A DNA stretch of 64,000 nt, taken from Pseudotamlana agarivorans. Its GTDB lineage: Bacteria > Bacteroidota > Bacteroidia > Flavobacteriales > Flavobacteriaceae. The stretch is taken from the NCBI RefSeq assembly GCF_001642835.1, contig NZ_LXEI01000010.1, positions 1 through 64,000 on the forward strand, written 5' to 3'. The notes under the pieces were generated by a model. That model saw only the letters and a list, made by a program, of their open reading frames with translations, was not told the DNA's origin and made no database searches. The position numbers were made by a program, and so were the translations under genes. Shown piece by piece: positions 55,101-63,477 of this stretch; positions within the stretch are counted from its first letter, which is position 1; each line of letters begins with the position of its first letter.

Positions 55101-56233
55101 GATCGGAATTAAGATTCCTAGAAAACTGGTATGTCGATGGGAGTTCTCAAACGCTTCATGCCAATGTAAATATTATAGAACAAACCTGTGAGCAGTTAAC
55201 CATCATGCAAATTCACGATGATGCCAATGTTGGTAGTGGACCAAATAAACCTTTGCTACGTGTTTACCAAAGTGATGACCATTTATGGGCAGCAGTTAAA
55301 GTTGATGCTGCAGGAGTAAACACAACTCATATCGATCTTGGAGCGACACCTAGCGGCTATTTTGATTGTGATATTACTATAGATTCTGGCGATATGATCG
55401 TTGAGGTTAATGGTACAGAATTAGTAAATGTGGATGTATCTTTTTGGTCATTCCCAAGTTATTGGAAAAATGGTGTCTATTTACAAGATAGTGGTGAGGC
55501 TACTGTTTACTTTAATGAGTTAACCTTAACAGGTGGCGGGTCTGGACCTACACCAACTTCTAGCAATGTGGCTTTAGAAAAATCGGTGACTTATTCTAGC
55601 GAGCAATCGACAAATCCAGCTTCTAACCTTGTTGATGGTGATGAAGATTCTAGATGGTCGGCTCAAACCTATCCAGAATGGGCAGTTATAGATTTAGGAG
55701 GACTTTACACCATTCATAGCACAGAGGTTATTTGTTTTAACGATCGTGCGTATCAGTATACCATTGAGATTTCAGAAGATGGTAATAACTTTACCGAAGT
55801 TGTCGATCGCTCTAATAATTCTACAGGTGGTTCAAATGGTGCTCCAATTTCAGATGATTTTAGCGAAATTGATGCGAGATATGTGAGAATATCGGTTTCA
55901 GGTGCCAATAGTTATTCTGGAGATTGGATAAGTATAGAAGAGCTTAGAGTATTTGGGTATTCATCAGCGACATCAAAATCAAGCAGTTCTAAATTAGAAA
56001 ACGACAGTTTACAAACGGTTACACTTTGGCCAAACCCAGCAAGTCACACGGTAAATATTAGTGGACTAGATGCTGCGTCATCGGTAATGGTATTCGATCA
56101 AACGGGTAAAGTCGTGATCAATCAACCATTACTTGGAGATTCAGTAGATATTTCAAACCTTAACTCAGGCGTTTATATTTTTAGAATTATTGGAAATGAT
56201 AAAGTTATTAATAAACGTATTATTAAAAATTAA
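52175..56233 (+). CDS. secreted bifunctional-type alginate lyase, PL6 plus PL7, with T9SS tail
   Basis: Order along 1,352 residues: signal peptide (1-28); PL6 parallel beta-helix lyase (about 30-480) with catalytic K247 (NEIITNKS) and R268 (LVMRHG), the same 21-residue spacing as Lys/Arg of chondroitinase B; BACON-like domain (about 508-590); Ig-like Big_2 (595-675); F5/8 type C carbohydrate-binding domain (685-820); second Big_2 (828-905); PL7 beta-jelly-roll lyase (912-1125) with R976 (RSELR), Q1012-H1014 (QIH) and Y1096-Y1102 (YWKNGVYLQ); second F5/8 C domain (1130-1268); T9SS type A tail (LWPNPASHT). Both catalytic units keep their key residues. It should cut alginate outside the cell. 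Monocistronic, with its own terminator. Confidence 0.9.
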   Translation: MKHFLFKRIGRMALFVTTLLCALQSYGADYTVSSADEFNALSLSPGDVVTWTNGTYGDEQRINFTANGTASNPIILRAETPGGVVFTGLTNMDISGDYVIIDGFYWNGGPGSNNHIQFRKSSAYANHSTIRNCGFNNLTPSGTDKHRWIVLYGTNNVVENCSFLNKNSPGALVLVELEYNDYNPVGHIIRNNYFYNYIKRDPSTTHSGDSETIRVGTSEFQDKSASVTVEGNYFYKADGENEIITNKSADNVYRNNTFRRCRGSLVMRHGARATVDGNYFLGENVEGTGGIRITDSYHVITNNYIQDVVSSGDKWNNGITLVGGSDTSGGTTNGYQKVDGIVVAFNTLYNVESPIFYNDRSSYDPTGVLAYNVVYSTESNIVSGDISGTGQGMTYEGNIFGGTTIGISNSGITEANANFSASGEIFKPSASGPAANAAGNAYSSTVNNDIEGRTRPNSNMDAGAHEVSGASGSATFSPHTNSMVGVSVGASFLDATGNGSSGDYLSVASLNDFPAEGDTATVNVSSNVSWTVTDNQSWITVSPSSDSGNGTISVTVQENTTDSERSGTITVSGSGVSNQTIQVTQEAASSGNVEVSSVAFSSSNLNLSVGESQSLSVTVSPSDASNKSVSYSTSSSNVASVNSDGVVTGHAEGNATITVTTDDGGYTDTINVTVEEAPTPSVGDNVALNKSVQGTGTADGAHVESNLVDGDTGTRWSVSGFPQTATIDLGSVYTLGSTELVCYSDRAYQYTISVSNTENGSYTEVVNRSNNTSGGSTSNPIADTFDSIDARFVKITVTGADSYTGSWVSLLELRVFAGEDAPTTVAVTSVSLTPSNVTLDEGDTEQLSASVSPSDATNKDVSYSSSNTNVATVNANGVVTAVSEGSATITVTTDDGDFTDTTVVTVNGSTNNGTVPYDLAKFQDYLAQCKLQSPLSGTEATDAEIIAGYASNTFYVADGDKLAFYQTRDSGGTSQRSELRFLENWYVDGSSQTLHANVNIIEQTCEQLTIMQIHDDANVGSGPNKPLLRVYQSDDHLWAAVKVDAAGVNTTHIDLGATPSGYFDCDITIDSGDMIVEVNGTELVNVDVSFWSFPSYWKNGVYLQDSGEATVYFNELTLTGGGSGPTPTSSNVALEKSVTYSSEQSTNPASNLVDGDEDSRWSAQTYPEWAVIDLGGLYTIHSTEVICFNDRAYQYTIEISEDGNNFTEVVDRSNNSTGGSNGAPISDDFSEIDARYVRISVSGANSYSGDWISIEELRVFGYSSATSKSSSSKLENDSLQTVTLWPNPASHTVNISGLDAASSVMVFDQTGKVVINQPLLGDSVDISNLNSGVYIFRIIGNDKVINKRIIKN

Positions 56234-56284
56234 ACAAAAAAGGATGTATTAACCGGTTTTAAAAATTGACTTTGCGTCCTTCAT

Positions 56285-56311
56285 AAGCAGATGATTTTTA
56301 GTCATCTGCTT
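56285..56311 (+). terminator. rho-independent terminator after the PL6-PL7 gene
   Basis: A perfect 10-bp stem AAGCAGATGA / TCATCTGCTT with a 7-nt loop is followed by a run of T. It lies 52 bp after the stop. Confidence 0.9.
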
Positions 56312-56480
56312 TTTTTTTGAACTAAAAACAGAAAGCTGAAATGAGTATTTGTTAAAAAACTACCTTAAAAAATATGTATATGTTAATATTTTAAGGGTTA
56401 TTTTGTTAGTAGTTAGTGGGAAAAAACCTTAAAAAGATGTATTTCATCGATAATATTACACGTGTTGTGTTTAAATTATT

Positions 56481-56580
56481 GGTTTTCAGTTGTTAGTTAG
56501 AGTACTTTCTTATACATTGCGGTTAATTAAATTGGTTCACCACTTTGAACAACCAGTTTGATTAACCAATTAACCCATTT
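56481..56580 (+). promoter_or_regulatory. promoter and operator-like leader of the PL7 gene
   Basis: This is the counterpart of 52046-52150. TTTTCAGTTGTTA (56483-56495), TACATTGCG (56513-56521, same 20-nt spacing from TTG), TGGTTCACCA (56533-56542), then CACTTTGAACAACCAG and TTGATTAACCAATTAA. AATTGGTT...AACCAATT here forms an inverted repeat. The operator-to-ATG distance (65 nt) equals that of the other lyase gene (66 nt). The rest of the 374-bp gap upstream is AT-rich with no other feature besides the terminator at 56285. Confidence 0.65.
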
Positions 56581-56607
56581 TATTAAAACAACTTAAACTA
56601 AATTAAA

Positions 56608-58866
56608 ATGAATCTAACATTATCAAGTCGCATAAGCCAGCTGGCGGTATGCGCAACCCTATTTTTAGGGGCCTTTCAAATAGGAACGGCACAAACTCCC
56701 TCAGACCTCATGCGTAATTGTAACCAATGGAAAATTACTTATCCAGATGGTGTAGAAGAAAAACAATTGTGTGGCGAATCAAACGAATTCTTTTATGTTA
56801 ATAATTCTGGCGATGCTATCGTTTTTAGAGCGCCAATAAGAAGTGATAACGGTACAACGCCTAATTCAAGTTACATCCGTTCAGAGCTTAGAGAAAGAGA
56901 AGTTGATGGAAGTAAAGATATCTATTGGACCACCGAAGGTTCGCACATGATATATGTAAAACAAGCCATCACACATTTACCAATTACTAAATCACATTTA
57001 GTAGCAACGCAAATTCATGGAAATAAAGACGATGGTATCGACGATTCTATGGTAATGCGATTAGAAAATTCACATTTATTTTTATCATTCAATGGAGGAA
57101 AACTACGTGATGATGTAACCATTAAAACAGATTATAACTTAGGTGATATTCATGAAGTTATCTTTTTAGTTGAAGATGGTAAGCACTATTGTTATTATGC
57201 TGAAGATGGTAACTTATTAAACGCTTTTAACAGCGGAAATGCCTCTTCATACTTAGTAAGAGCCGATGGTAACGACTATGTAATGGACTTAAACTACGAT
57301 CAAACGTACTTTAAAGTAGGTAACTATACGCAAAGTAACCCTGAAAGAGAGGGTGATAATACTGACGATCCAGACAACTATGGTGAAGTATTAGTATATG
57401 ATTTCTTAGTAGATCACGGTGATGGTGGTGGATCAACCGACCCTATCGATGTTACAGGTGTATCTTTAAACCCTAGTTCAGTGAGTTTAGCTATTGGTGG
57501 AACTCAAGAATTATCTGCTTCTGTAAGTCCTTCAGATGCCTCTAATAAAAGTGTGAGCTATAGCTCTAATAATAATGCCGTAGCTTCAGTAAGTTCTACA
57601 GGTGTAGTGACTGCACATTCAGAAGGATCAGCAACAATTACTGTAACAACTTCAGATGGAAATTATACAGATTCAACTAATGTTACTGTATTAGAAGCAT
57701 CAAACCCTTCAGACGATACGAATTTAGCATTAAATAAATATGTATCAGGAACAGGATCTGCCGATGGATCTAATGTGGTAGCTAATCTTGTTGATGGTGA
57801 TACAGGTACAAGATGGTCTGTTTCAGGTTTCCCACAATCGGCTACTATCGATTTAGGAGCCATTCAAAATATTGGAAGTACAGAGTTAGTATGTTATAGC
57901 GATCGTGCTTACCAATATACTATTGAAGTTTCTGAAAACGGAAGTTCTTATACCGAAGTTGTAGACAGAACAAATAACTCAACACCAGGAACAGCATCAA
58001 GTCCAATTATAGATGCTTTTGATAGTGTTGATGCTAGATACGTAAAAATTACGGTTACTGGTGCTGATGCTTACACAGGTAGTTGGGTAAGTTTATTAGA
58101 ATTAGCTGTTTTCCCAGGTGATGGTAGCGATAACGGTGGTGATGATGATGACGATGACAATGGAGGTGAGCCAACTCCAGAATCTACTAATGTGGCTTTA
58201 GGGAAATCGGTGACTTTTTCTAGCCAACAATCTCATAATCCAGCTTCTAATTTAGTTGATGGTGATGAAGATTCAAGATGGTCTGCAGAATCATACCCTG
58301 AGTGGACAGTGATCGATTTAGGTGGTTTGTATACCGTTAATAGTACTGAAGTTATCTGTTTTGGTGACCGTGCTTACCAATATACAATTGAAGTTTCTGA
58401 AGACGGAAGTTCTTATACTGAAGTTGTAGATAGAACTAATAACTCAACTGGAGGTTCAAATTCATCTCCAATAGCAGATTCTTTTAATGAAATTGATGTT
58501 AGATATGTTAGAATCACGGTAACTGGTGCCGATGATTATTCTGGAGATTGGATTAGTATTGAGGAGCTTAGAGTATTTGGATATTCTAGTACAGCAACAT
58601 CAAAATCTGGTGCTTCTAAAAGTGCTAATGTAAACGATTCAGTTGAAGCTGCAAGCTTTTGGCCAAACCCAGCTGCGAACACTGTAAATATTAATGGTGC
58701 AAGCAATTACGAAACACTAACTGTTTTTGATTTAACAGGGAAAGTGGTTTTAAATCAAGCGATTCAAAGTCCATCTGTTGATATTTCAAACCTGAATTCA
58801 GGGATGTATATTTTCAGACTTGAAGGAAAATCAGGTGCTGTTAATAAGCGCATCATTAAGAAATAA
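56608..58866 (+). CDS. secreted PL7 alginate lyase with two F5/8 C domains and T9SS tail
   Basis: Order along 752 residues: signal peptide (1-28, IGTAQ); PL7 catalytic domain (about 30-270) with R91 (RSELRE), Q135 and H137 (QIHG) and Y234-Y240 (YFKVGNYTQ), the complete active-site set; Big_2 Ig-like domain (about 285-365); F5/8 type C domain (about 372-508); an Asp-rich linker (DDDDDDNGG, about 510-525); second F5/8 C domain (about 530-670); T9SS type A tail (FWPNPAANT). The binding domains are close relatives of those in the PL6-PL7 protein. It likely makes oligosaccharides from alginate outside the cell. Own promoter and terminator. Confidence 0.93.
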   Translation: MNLTLSSRISQLAVCATLFLGAFQIGTAQTPSDLMRNCNQWKITYPDGVEEKQLCGESNEFFYVNNSGDAIVFRAPIRSDNGTTPNSSYIRSELREREVDGSKDIYWTTEGSHMIYVKQAITHLPITKSHLVATQIHGNKDDGIDDSMVMRLENSHLFLSFNGGKLRDDVTIKTDYNLGDIHEVIFLVEDGKHYCYYAEDGNLLNAFNSGNASSYLVRADGNDYVMDLNYDQTYFKVGNYTQSNPEREGDNTDDPDNYGEVLVYDFLVDHGDGGGSTDPIDVTGVSLNPSSVSLAIGGTQELSASVSPSDASNKSVSYSSNNNAVASVSSTGVVTAHSEGSATITVTTSDGNYTDSTNVTVLEASNPSDDTNLALNKYVSGTGSADGSNVVANLVDGDTGTRWSVSGFPQSATIDLGAIQNIGSTELVCYSDRAYQYTIEVSENGSSYTEVVDRTNNSTPGTASSPIIDAFDSVDARYVKITVTGADAYTGSWVSLLELAVFPGDGSDNGGDDDDDDNGGEPTPESTNVALGKSVTFSSQQSHNPASNLVDGDEDSRWSAESYPEWTVIDLGGLYTVNSTEVICFGDRAYQYTIEVSEDGSSYTEVVDRTNNSTGGSNSSPIADSFNEIDVRYVRITVTGADDYSGDWISIEELRVFGYSSTATSKSGASKSANVNDSVEAASFWPNPAANTVNINGASNYETLTVFDLTGKVVLNQAIQSPSVDISNLNSGMYIFRLEGKSGAVNKRIIKK

Positions 58867-58886
58867 TTTTTCTTAAGAATAAATTT

Positions 58887-58915
58887 AAAGGCAGATGAAT
58901 TTTTCATCTGCCTTT
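58887..58915 (+). terminator. rho-independent terminator after the PL7 gene
   Basis: A perfect 12-bp stem AAAGGCAGATGA / TCATCTGCCTTT with loop ATTTT, followed by five more T. It shares the core GCAGATGA...TCATCTGC with the terminator at 56285. Confidence 0.92.
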
Positions 58916-58994
58916 TTTTTGTTTAACATTTTAAAAACAAGCATCGCTGTTTAGCTTCTTAATAATATTGTATTTTGGTCTTAAAAAGGATGTT

Positions 58995-59804
58995 ATGGAT
59001 TTTTCGAAGGTAAAATTAGTGGTTTCAGATATGGACGGTACTTTGCTTAACTCTAAAGGCGAAGTAAGTGCGCGATTTTTTAGTCAGTTTGAAGCCTTAA
59101 AAAAACATAAGGTTCATTTTGTGGCTGCTAGTGGTAGACAGTACCAAAGCATTCTTCATAAACTTGACAAAATAAAGGATGAGATTTCCATTATTGCCGA
59201 AAATGGCGGGTTTATGCAACATGGAGAAGTTGCTGAAGTGTTGCTGAAATTATCTAAGGAAGATGTGCAAAAATGTGTTGAAAAACTGCGTACAATTACT
59301 GGGGCTTATATCGTTTTATGCGGAAAAAAAGCGGCTTATATTGAAACTAAGGATGAGGCATTTATAGCTAAATTCAGCGAATACTATAAGTCTTATGAGG
59401 TGGTGGATGATATCACCAAAGTGGTTGATGATGAATTTCTCAAGATAGCGGTTTACCATTTTGAATCTTCTGAAACCTGCATTCTTCCTGTTATGAAAGA
59501 TATGACTCACGAATTACAGATTACGATTTCAGGAAAAAACTGGCTTGATATTTCTCATAAGGAGTCCAATAAAGGTTATGCTTTGTCCATGCTTCAAAAT
59601 AAACTGAATGTAAATTCAGATGAGACCTTAGTTTTTGGCGATTATAACAATGATTTGCAAATGTTAGGGCTAGGTTATTTCAGCTATGCTATGGCCAACG
59701 CACATCCCGATGTGAAGAAAATAGCGCGTTTCGAGACCAAAAGTAATACGAATGAAGGTGTCGAGTCGGTGTTAGAGGAACTACTTCAAGCCAAGCTTGG
59801 ATAA
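58995..59804 (+). CDS. Cof-type HAD-superfamily phosphatase
   Basis: This 269-residue cytoplasmic hydrolase has HAD motif I DMDGTLLNSKG (nucleophile Asp near residue 12), motif II ASGRQ, a cap domain typical of Cof/YbiV proteins (about 85-190), conserved Lys region KESNKGYAL and motif IV VFGDYNNDLQML. It would dephosphorylate small sugar phosphates or cofactors such as FMN; the substrate is not predictable. An in-frame TTG at 58968 exists, but ATG at 58995 puts the DxDGT motif at the usual distance. Confidence 0.9.
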   Translation: MDFSKVKLVVSDMDGTLLNSKGEVSARFFSQFEALKKHKVHFVAASGRQYQSILHKLDKIKDEISIIAENGGFMQHGEVAEVLLKLSKEDVQKCVEKLRTITGAYIVLCGKKAAYIETKDEAFIAKFSEYYKSYEVVDDITKVVDDEFLKIAVYHFESSETCILPVMKDMTHELQITISGKNWLDISHKESNKGYALSMLQNKLNVNSDETLVFGDYNNDLQMLGLGYFSYAMANAHPDVKKIARFETKSNTNEGVESVLEELLQAKLG

Positions 59805-59814
59805 GGTTTAAGAC

Positions 59815-59863
59815 CATCAACCTGAACATGTTTTAACCGATGAGGTACATGATCAAGTTGATG
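59815..59863. terminator. terminator between convergent HAD and head-GIN genes
   Basis: Arms 59815-59831 and 59847-59863 pair at 15 of 17 positions (CATCAAC...CATGT with ACATG...GTTGATG), followed on the plus strand by seven T. It sits between two convergent genes. Confidence 0.75.
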
Positions 59864-59869
59864 ATTTTT

Positions 59870-60592
59870 TTACTTCTGTTTAATGCTTCCAGAAGGATTA
59901 TTGCTTTTTTCTACTTTTTCAGGGTTTCCAAAATAATTAACATCTCCACCACTTGAGGCTTTAGCAATTAAAGATTTTGAAGTGTTTACAGTAATATCCG
60001 ATCCGCTAGAGGCTTTAGCTTCCGCAGCTTCAGCAAATAGATCGGCTGCTTTTATAGCGCTTCCGCTTGAGGCTTCAGCCAATAGGTTTACGGTTTTTCC
60101 AGAGAGTTTCAGGTCCGATCCGCTCGACGATTTACAATGTAAAGCTTGGGTATTCACTTCAAGCTCCATATCACTTCCACTACTAGATTTCAGCTTTAAT
60201 GATTCAGCTCTTATGGTATTGGTGCTGTAAACATCACTGCCGCTTGATGATATAATTTCAGATATGTTTTTAAAATGAACCCTTACTTTTTTAGAAGTCG
60301 AATTACCAATATTTTTTTTGGTGTGTATGTTTAAAACACCATCCTTAATTTCGGTTAAGATAAGTTCCTGAAGGTTCTCGTCGGTTTCTACAGTAATGCT
60401 TGCTTCGTCACTTTGGGTTAAATAAACATCCAAACCCTCGGCTGCTTTTATGGTTGAAAACGCTGCGTTAGAAGGGCGAGTTTCGGTGGTTACATGGCCA
60501 TTACCTCGTTCTCCAGGACTGATGTCGAGATTACAAGAAAGCAGCATGAAGCTTAATACCGTGCTTACAATGATTTTGATTAAAGTGCTCAT
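59870..60592 (-). CDS. head-GIN (DUF2807) domain lipoprotein
   Basis: This 240-residue lipoprotein (lipobox FMLLSC, Cys20) carries a right-handed beta-helix-like DUF2807 domain (about 40-225). The turn word SSGSD/SSGSA/SSGGD recurs about seven times between residues 115 and 225 at ~18-20-residue steps, matching the rungs of the helix. Members are putative adhesion or envelope-stress proteins with unknown function. It is last in the cluster PadR - PspC - head-GIN (120 bp after PspC), an order common in Bacteroidetes. Confidence 0.88.
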   Translation of the reverse strand: MSTLIKIIVSTVLSFMLLSCNLDISPGERGNGHVTTETRPSNAAFSTIKAAEGLDVYLTQSDEASITVETDENLQELILTEIKDGVLNIHTKKNIGNSTSKKVRVHFKNISEIISSSGSDVYSTNTIRAESLKLKSSSGSDMELEVNTQALHCKSSSGSDLKLSGKTVNLLAEASSGSAIKAADLFAEAAEAKASSGSDITVNTSKSLIAKASSGGDVNYFGNPEKVEKSNNPSGSIKQK

Positions 60593-60712
60593 AATGTTCG
60601 TTTTTTGATGATGATGAATGCTTGATTTTTAATTTGATGTCATAAATATCCTTAGAATATATATGTTGATGAAAATTAAGTGTTTGAATTGTAGTTTTTT
60701 AATGATGAATTG

Positions 60713-62434
60713 TTACTGATCAGATTTTATTTCGATGCCTTTACTGCTAATATTTATTTTAACTTCCTCCGATTCGACTTTAATACCATTGCTGTCAATT
60801 TTTACTTCTGGGGTGTCGACCTCAACATTAAAATCTTCATCAGGACAGTCTAAACACTTCGAGTTATTATCCATAATGCGGATAAAATGATTGGTGTTCT
60901 TGTCAGATATCAAATGACCTTCATGGGTGTTATGACGAATAAAGTCTTCTGTATTACTACTAAAATATACCACGGTGTTTTCTGGTAGATAGAGTATGAT
61001 ATCAACTTCTTGATCGTTGTACTTGTTTTTGATATCGGTAGTTAAAAAAGCATCTAGCATCAAGTTGTTGTTGTTAACTTCATAATGATAGTTGATGTTT
61101 TTTGCTCGTGCTATAGCCGTTTCATAGTTTCTTCCATTGGCACTTTTTATGATAGAAAGTGAGGCTAAGGTATCGGAAGTGGATTTTACCATAATACGAA
61201 CATCAGATGAATACATAATCTTATTGCCATTGTCATCATGAGCTAGTTTAAAATCATCTCGGCTAAAGCTAGAGTTGAATTTATCGCTATGACTCATTTT
61301 AACCATTAAAGTATCGTTAGCTTTAATAAAGAGCTCGTTTTTTTCAATATAACTTTCTTCGAACGCGTGCTCGCTTGCTTGTCGGATACCAAAAATAACC
61401 AAGGTGATTATGGATAAAATCCATAGGCCTAACAGGGTGAATTTGGCAATGTTTCCAATAGATTTTAAATTGTTGATTAAAATTTTAAGTCCTAAATAAA
61501 ACAAGAAAAAGAACGGAATCCCTACAGCAAAAAATATAGCAAGTGAGACCAACCAGATAGGAGTGTTACCCACGTTTACTAAATCTAGGCTATCTAAACC
61601 TGGTATGTGAACTATATCGGCCACACCTATAGAGAAAAGACCAACAATAAGCGCGATTAAGGTTGATGCTCCAATGATAATGAGTAAAATACCTATGAAT
61701 TTAGCAAATATTTTAAGCAAGATCATAACGGCATCGGCCAGGCTATCGAAAAACGTTTTTGACGTCGATTTAATAGAATTCGTGCCTTTTTTCAGGTCTA
61801 CATTTTTAGCTGCTTTCGATACCGAATCCGATACGTTTTTGGCAACTTGCGAGACGTTATCAAAGCCGTCTTTTATTTTTTTTTCAATATTACTAATGTT
61901 AACAGGCTCGCCGGTCATCATGATTTTTTCGGCAGTAGTTTTAGCTTCAGGAACTAAAATCCACAGTAAAATATAAAGTAATACGCCTGTTCCTGCACCA
62001 AACACTAAAAGAATCCAAGCCAATCTCACCCAAATGGCATCAATACCGAAGTAATGCGCTAATCCAGACGATACCCCACTGATATAGGAGTTGTCGGGAT
62101 CTCTAAATAATTTTTTAGAGCGAGTAGATTTGTTTTGATTCGTGCTCGGATCGTCTTCAAAAATTTCTTCATCAACCACATAATCTTCTGGTTGCCCCAT
62201 GATTGAAATGATTTCATCCACCTCTCTAAGCCTAATAACTTGCTTGTTGTTTTTTAAGCGTTCGTTAAAAAGTTCTGCAATTCGTGCTTCAATGTCGGCA
62301 ATAATTTCATCGCTACCTTGCGAGTTTGCTAACGAGCGTTTTATAGACTCCAAATAACCTTGAAGTTTTAAGTAGGCGTCTTCATCAATATGAAAAAATA
62401 TACCTCCTAAATTTATGTTTACTGTTTTATTCAT
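60713..62434 (-). CDS. PspC-domain membrane protein
   Basis: This 573-residue inner-membrane protein has an N-terminal cytoplasmic part (1-105, NINLGGIFFHIDEDAYLKLQGYL), a PspC domain (about 108-175, KLFRDPDNSYISGVSSGLAHYFGIDAIWVRLAWILLV), an amphipathic segment (185-230), three further membrane segments (about 235-350) and a C-terminal extracytoplasmic domain (about 365-573). PspC in proteobacteria senses membrane stress; in Bacteroidetes this longer form is linked to PadR regulators. It overlaps the PadR gene by 8 bp. Confidence 0.9.
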   Translation of the reverse strand: MNKTVNINLGGIFFHIDEDAYLKLQGYLESIKRSLANSQGSDEIIADIEARIAELFNERLKNNKQVIRLREVDEIISIMGQPEDYVVDEEIFEDDPSTNQNKSTRSKKLFRDPDNSYISGVSSGLAHYFGIDAIWVRLAWILLVFGAGTGVLLYILLWILVPEAKTTAEKIMMTGEPVNISNIEKKIKDGFDNVSQVAKNVSDSVSKAAKNVDLKKGTNSIKSTSKTFFDSLADAVMILLKIFAKFIGILLIIIGASTLIALIVGLFSIGVADIVHIPGLDSLDLVNVGNTPIWLVSLAIFFAVGIPFFFLFYLGLKILINNLKSIGNIAKFTLLGLWILSIITLVIFGIRQASEHAFEESYIEKNELFIKANDTLMVKMSHSDKFNSSFSRDDFKLAHDDNGNKIMYSSDVRIMVKSTSDTLASLSIIKSANGRNYETAIARAKNINYHYEVNNNNLMLDAFLTTDIKNKYNDQEVDIILYLPENTVVYFSSNTEDFIRHNTHEGHLISDKNTNHFIRIMDNNSKCLDCPDEDFNVEVDTPEVKIDSNGIKVESEEVKINISSKGIEIKSDQ

Positions 62435-62771
62435 TGCTGTTATTTTTTTGGCTTGTTACGATGTTTACTGCGTTTTGAAGTTCATTCCAAGTACTACTAA
62501 GTTCTTCTAAAAACAGTTTTCCTGTTTCTGTTAAACCGTAGTATTTTCTAGGTGGGCCAGAGGTAGACTCTTCCCAGCGGTAACTTAAAAGATCGGCGTT
62601 TTTAAGTCTGGTAAGCAAAGGGTAAATGGTACCTTCTACCACAAGAAGTTTGGCATCTTTTAAAGTGCTTAAAATTTCGGCCACGTAGGCATCTTCATCT
62701 TTTAAGACCGATAGAATGCAAAACTCTAAAACGCCTTTGCGCATTTGGGCTTTTGTGTTTTCTATTTTCAT
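62427..62771 (-). CDS. PadR-family transcriptional regulator
   Basis: This 114-residue winged-helix repressor shows VLEFCILSVLKDEDAYVAEIL (helix 1-2), VVEGTIYPLLTRLKNADLLSYRW (recognition helix) and SGPPRKYYGLTETGKLFLEEL (wing), the full PadR signature. The short C-terminal helix (about 95-110) mediates dimerisation. It is first in the leftward cluster and overlaps pspC by 8 bp, so it probably represses its own operon. Confidence 0.93.
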   Translation of the reverse strand: MKIENTKAQMRKGVLEFCILSVLKDEDAYVAEILSTLKDAKLLVVEGTIYPLLTRLKNADLLSYRWEESTSGPPRKYYGLTETGKLFLEELSSTWNELQNAVNIVTSQKNNSNE

Positions 62772-62901
62772 GTGTTGTATTTTTTGCTTTTAATTGGTTG
62801 CTGAGGTGATGAAATTCAGTACGTTTTAAAAGCTTTTATGTGATGAAACAATTCGCTTTTTGATTGATTTTTTTTTGTTTTCTGAAACCGTCTTGATCTG
62901 T

Positions 62902-63339
62902 TTATTTTAAAAATTGTATGGTTAAAGGATATTTATAAATTTCGCCATCCCTAGCCTTAAGACTTGCAATAATGATTAACACCAGTTCCAATACGAAAGC
63001 CACGATCGCTATAACACCTAAGCCTAATGCTGTGAATATGATGACAGAAGGCTGATTGATATCGAGCTCAATACCTTCAAAATTACTGAAGGCTATATTG
63101 CCAAAAATGGACAACAGAAAAAACGGAATAGCAATACAAGCTATAATGATCGCATAAAGCAAAATGCTAATCTGGAAATTGATGATTTGTTTACCATTCT
63201 TGTTGATAAATTCAGATTTATCTCTATTGGATAGCCATAATATTAAAGGCCCTATAAAATTTCCGAAAGGAAAAATAAATCTTGTAAATGATGATAAATG
63301 AATAAATGTGGCAATATTTTTTTGTTGTCTATCTTCCAT
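62902..63339 (-). CDS. DUF4870 family membrane protein
   Basis: This 145-residue protein has four hydrophobic segments (about 15-35, 50-75, 80-100, 105-130). It has the DUF4870 pattern: HLSSFTRFIFPFGNFIGPLILWLSNRDKSEFINKNGKQIINFQ at the start and GEIYKYPLTIQFLK at the end. Its function is unknown. It lies 130 bp upstream of the PadR gene in the same direction and may be part of the same envelope cluster. Confidence 0.85.
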   Translation of the reverse strand: MEDRQQKNIATFIHLSSFTRFIFPFGNFIGPLILWLSNRDKSEFINKNGKQIINFQISILLYAIIIACIAIPFFLLSIFGNIAFSNFEGIELDINQPSVIIFTALGLGVIAIVAFVLELVLIIIASLKARDGEIYKYPLTIQFLK

Positions 63340-63477
63340 AATTTAAAAACGTATAATAGTTTCTTATGCAAATATATGTCTTTAAAAAGGTATTATGTTA
63401 CGCATAGTACCTAAATTTAACATAATATTAACAATTGTGACAACAAATTTATTGCTTAACTTAGGGAGTGAATTTAA

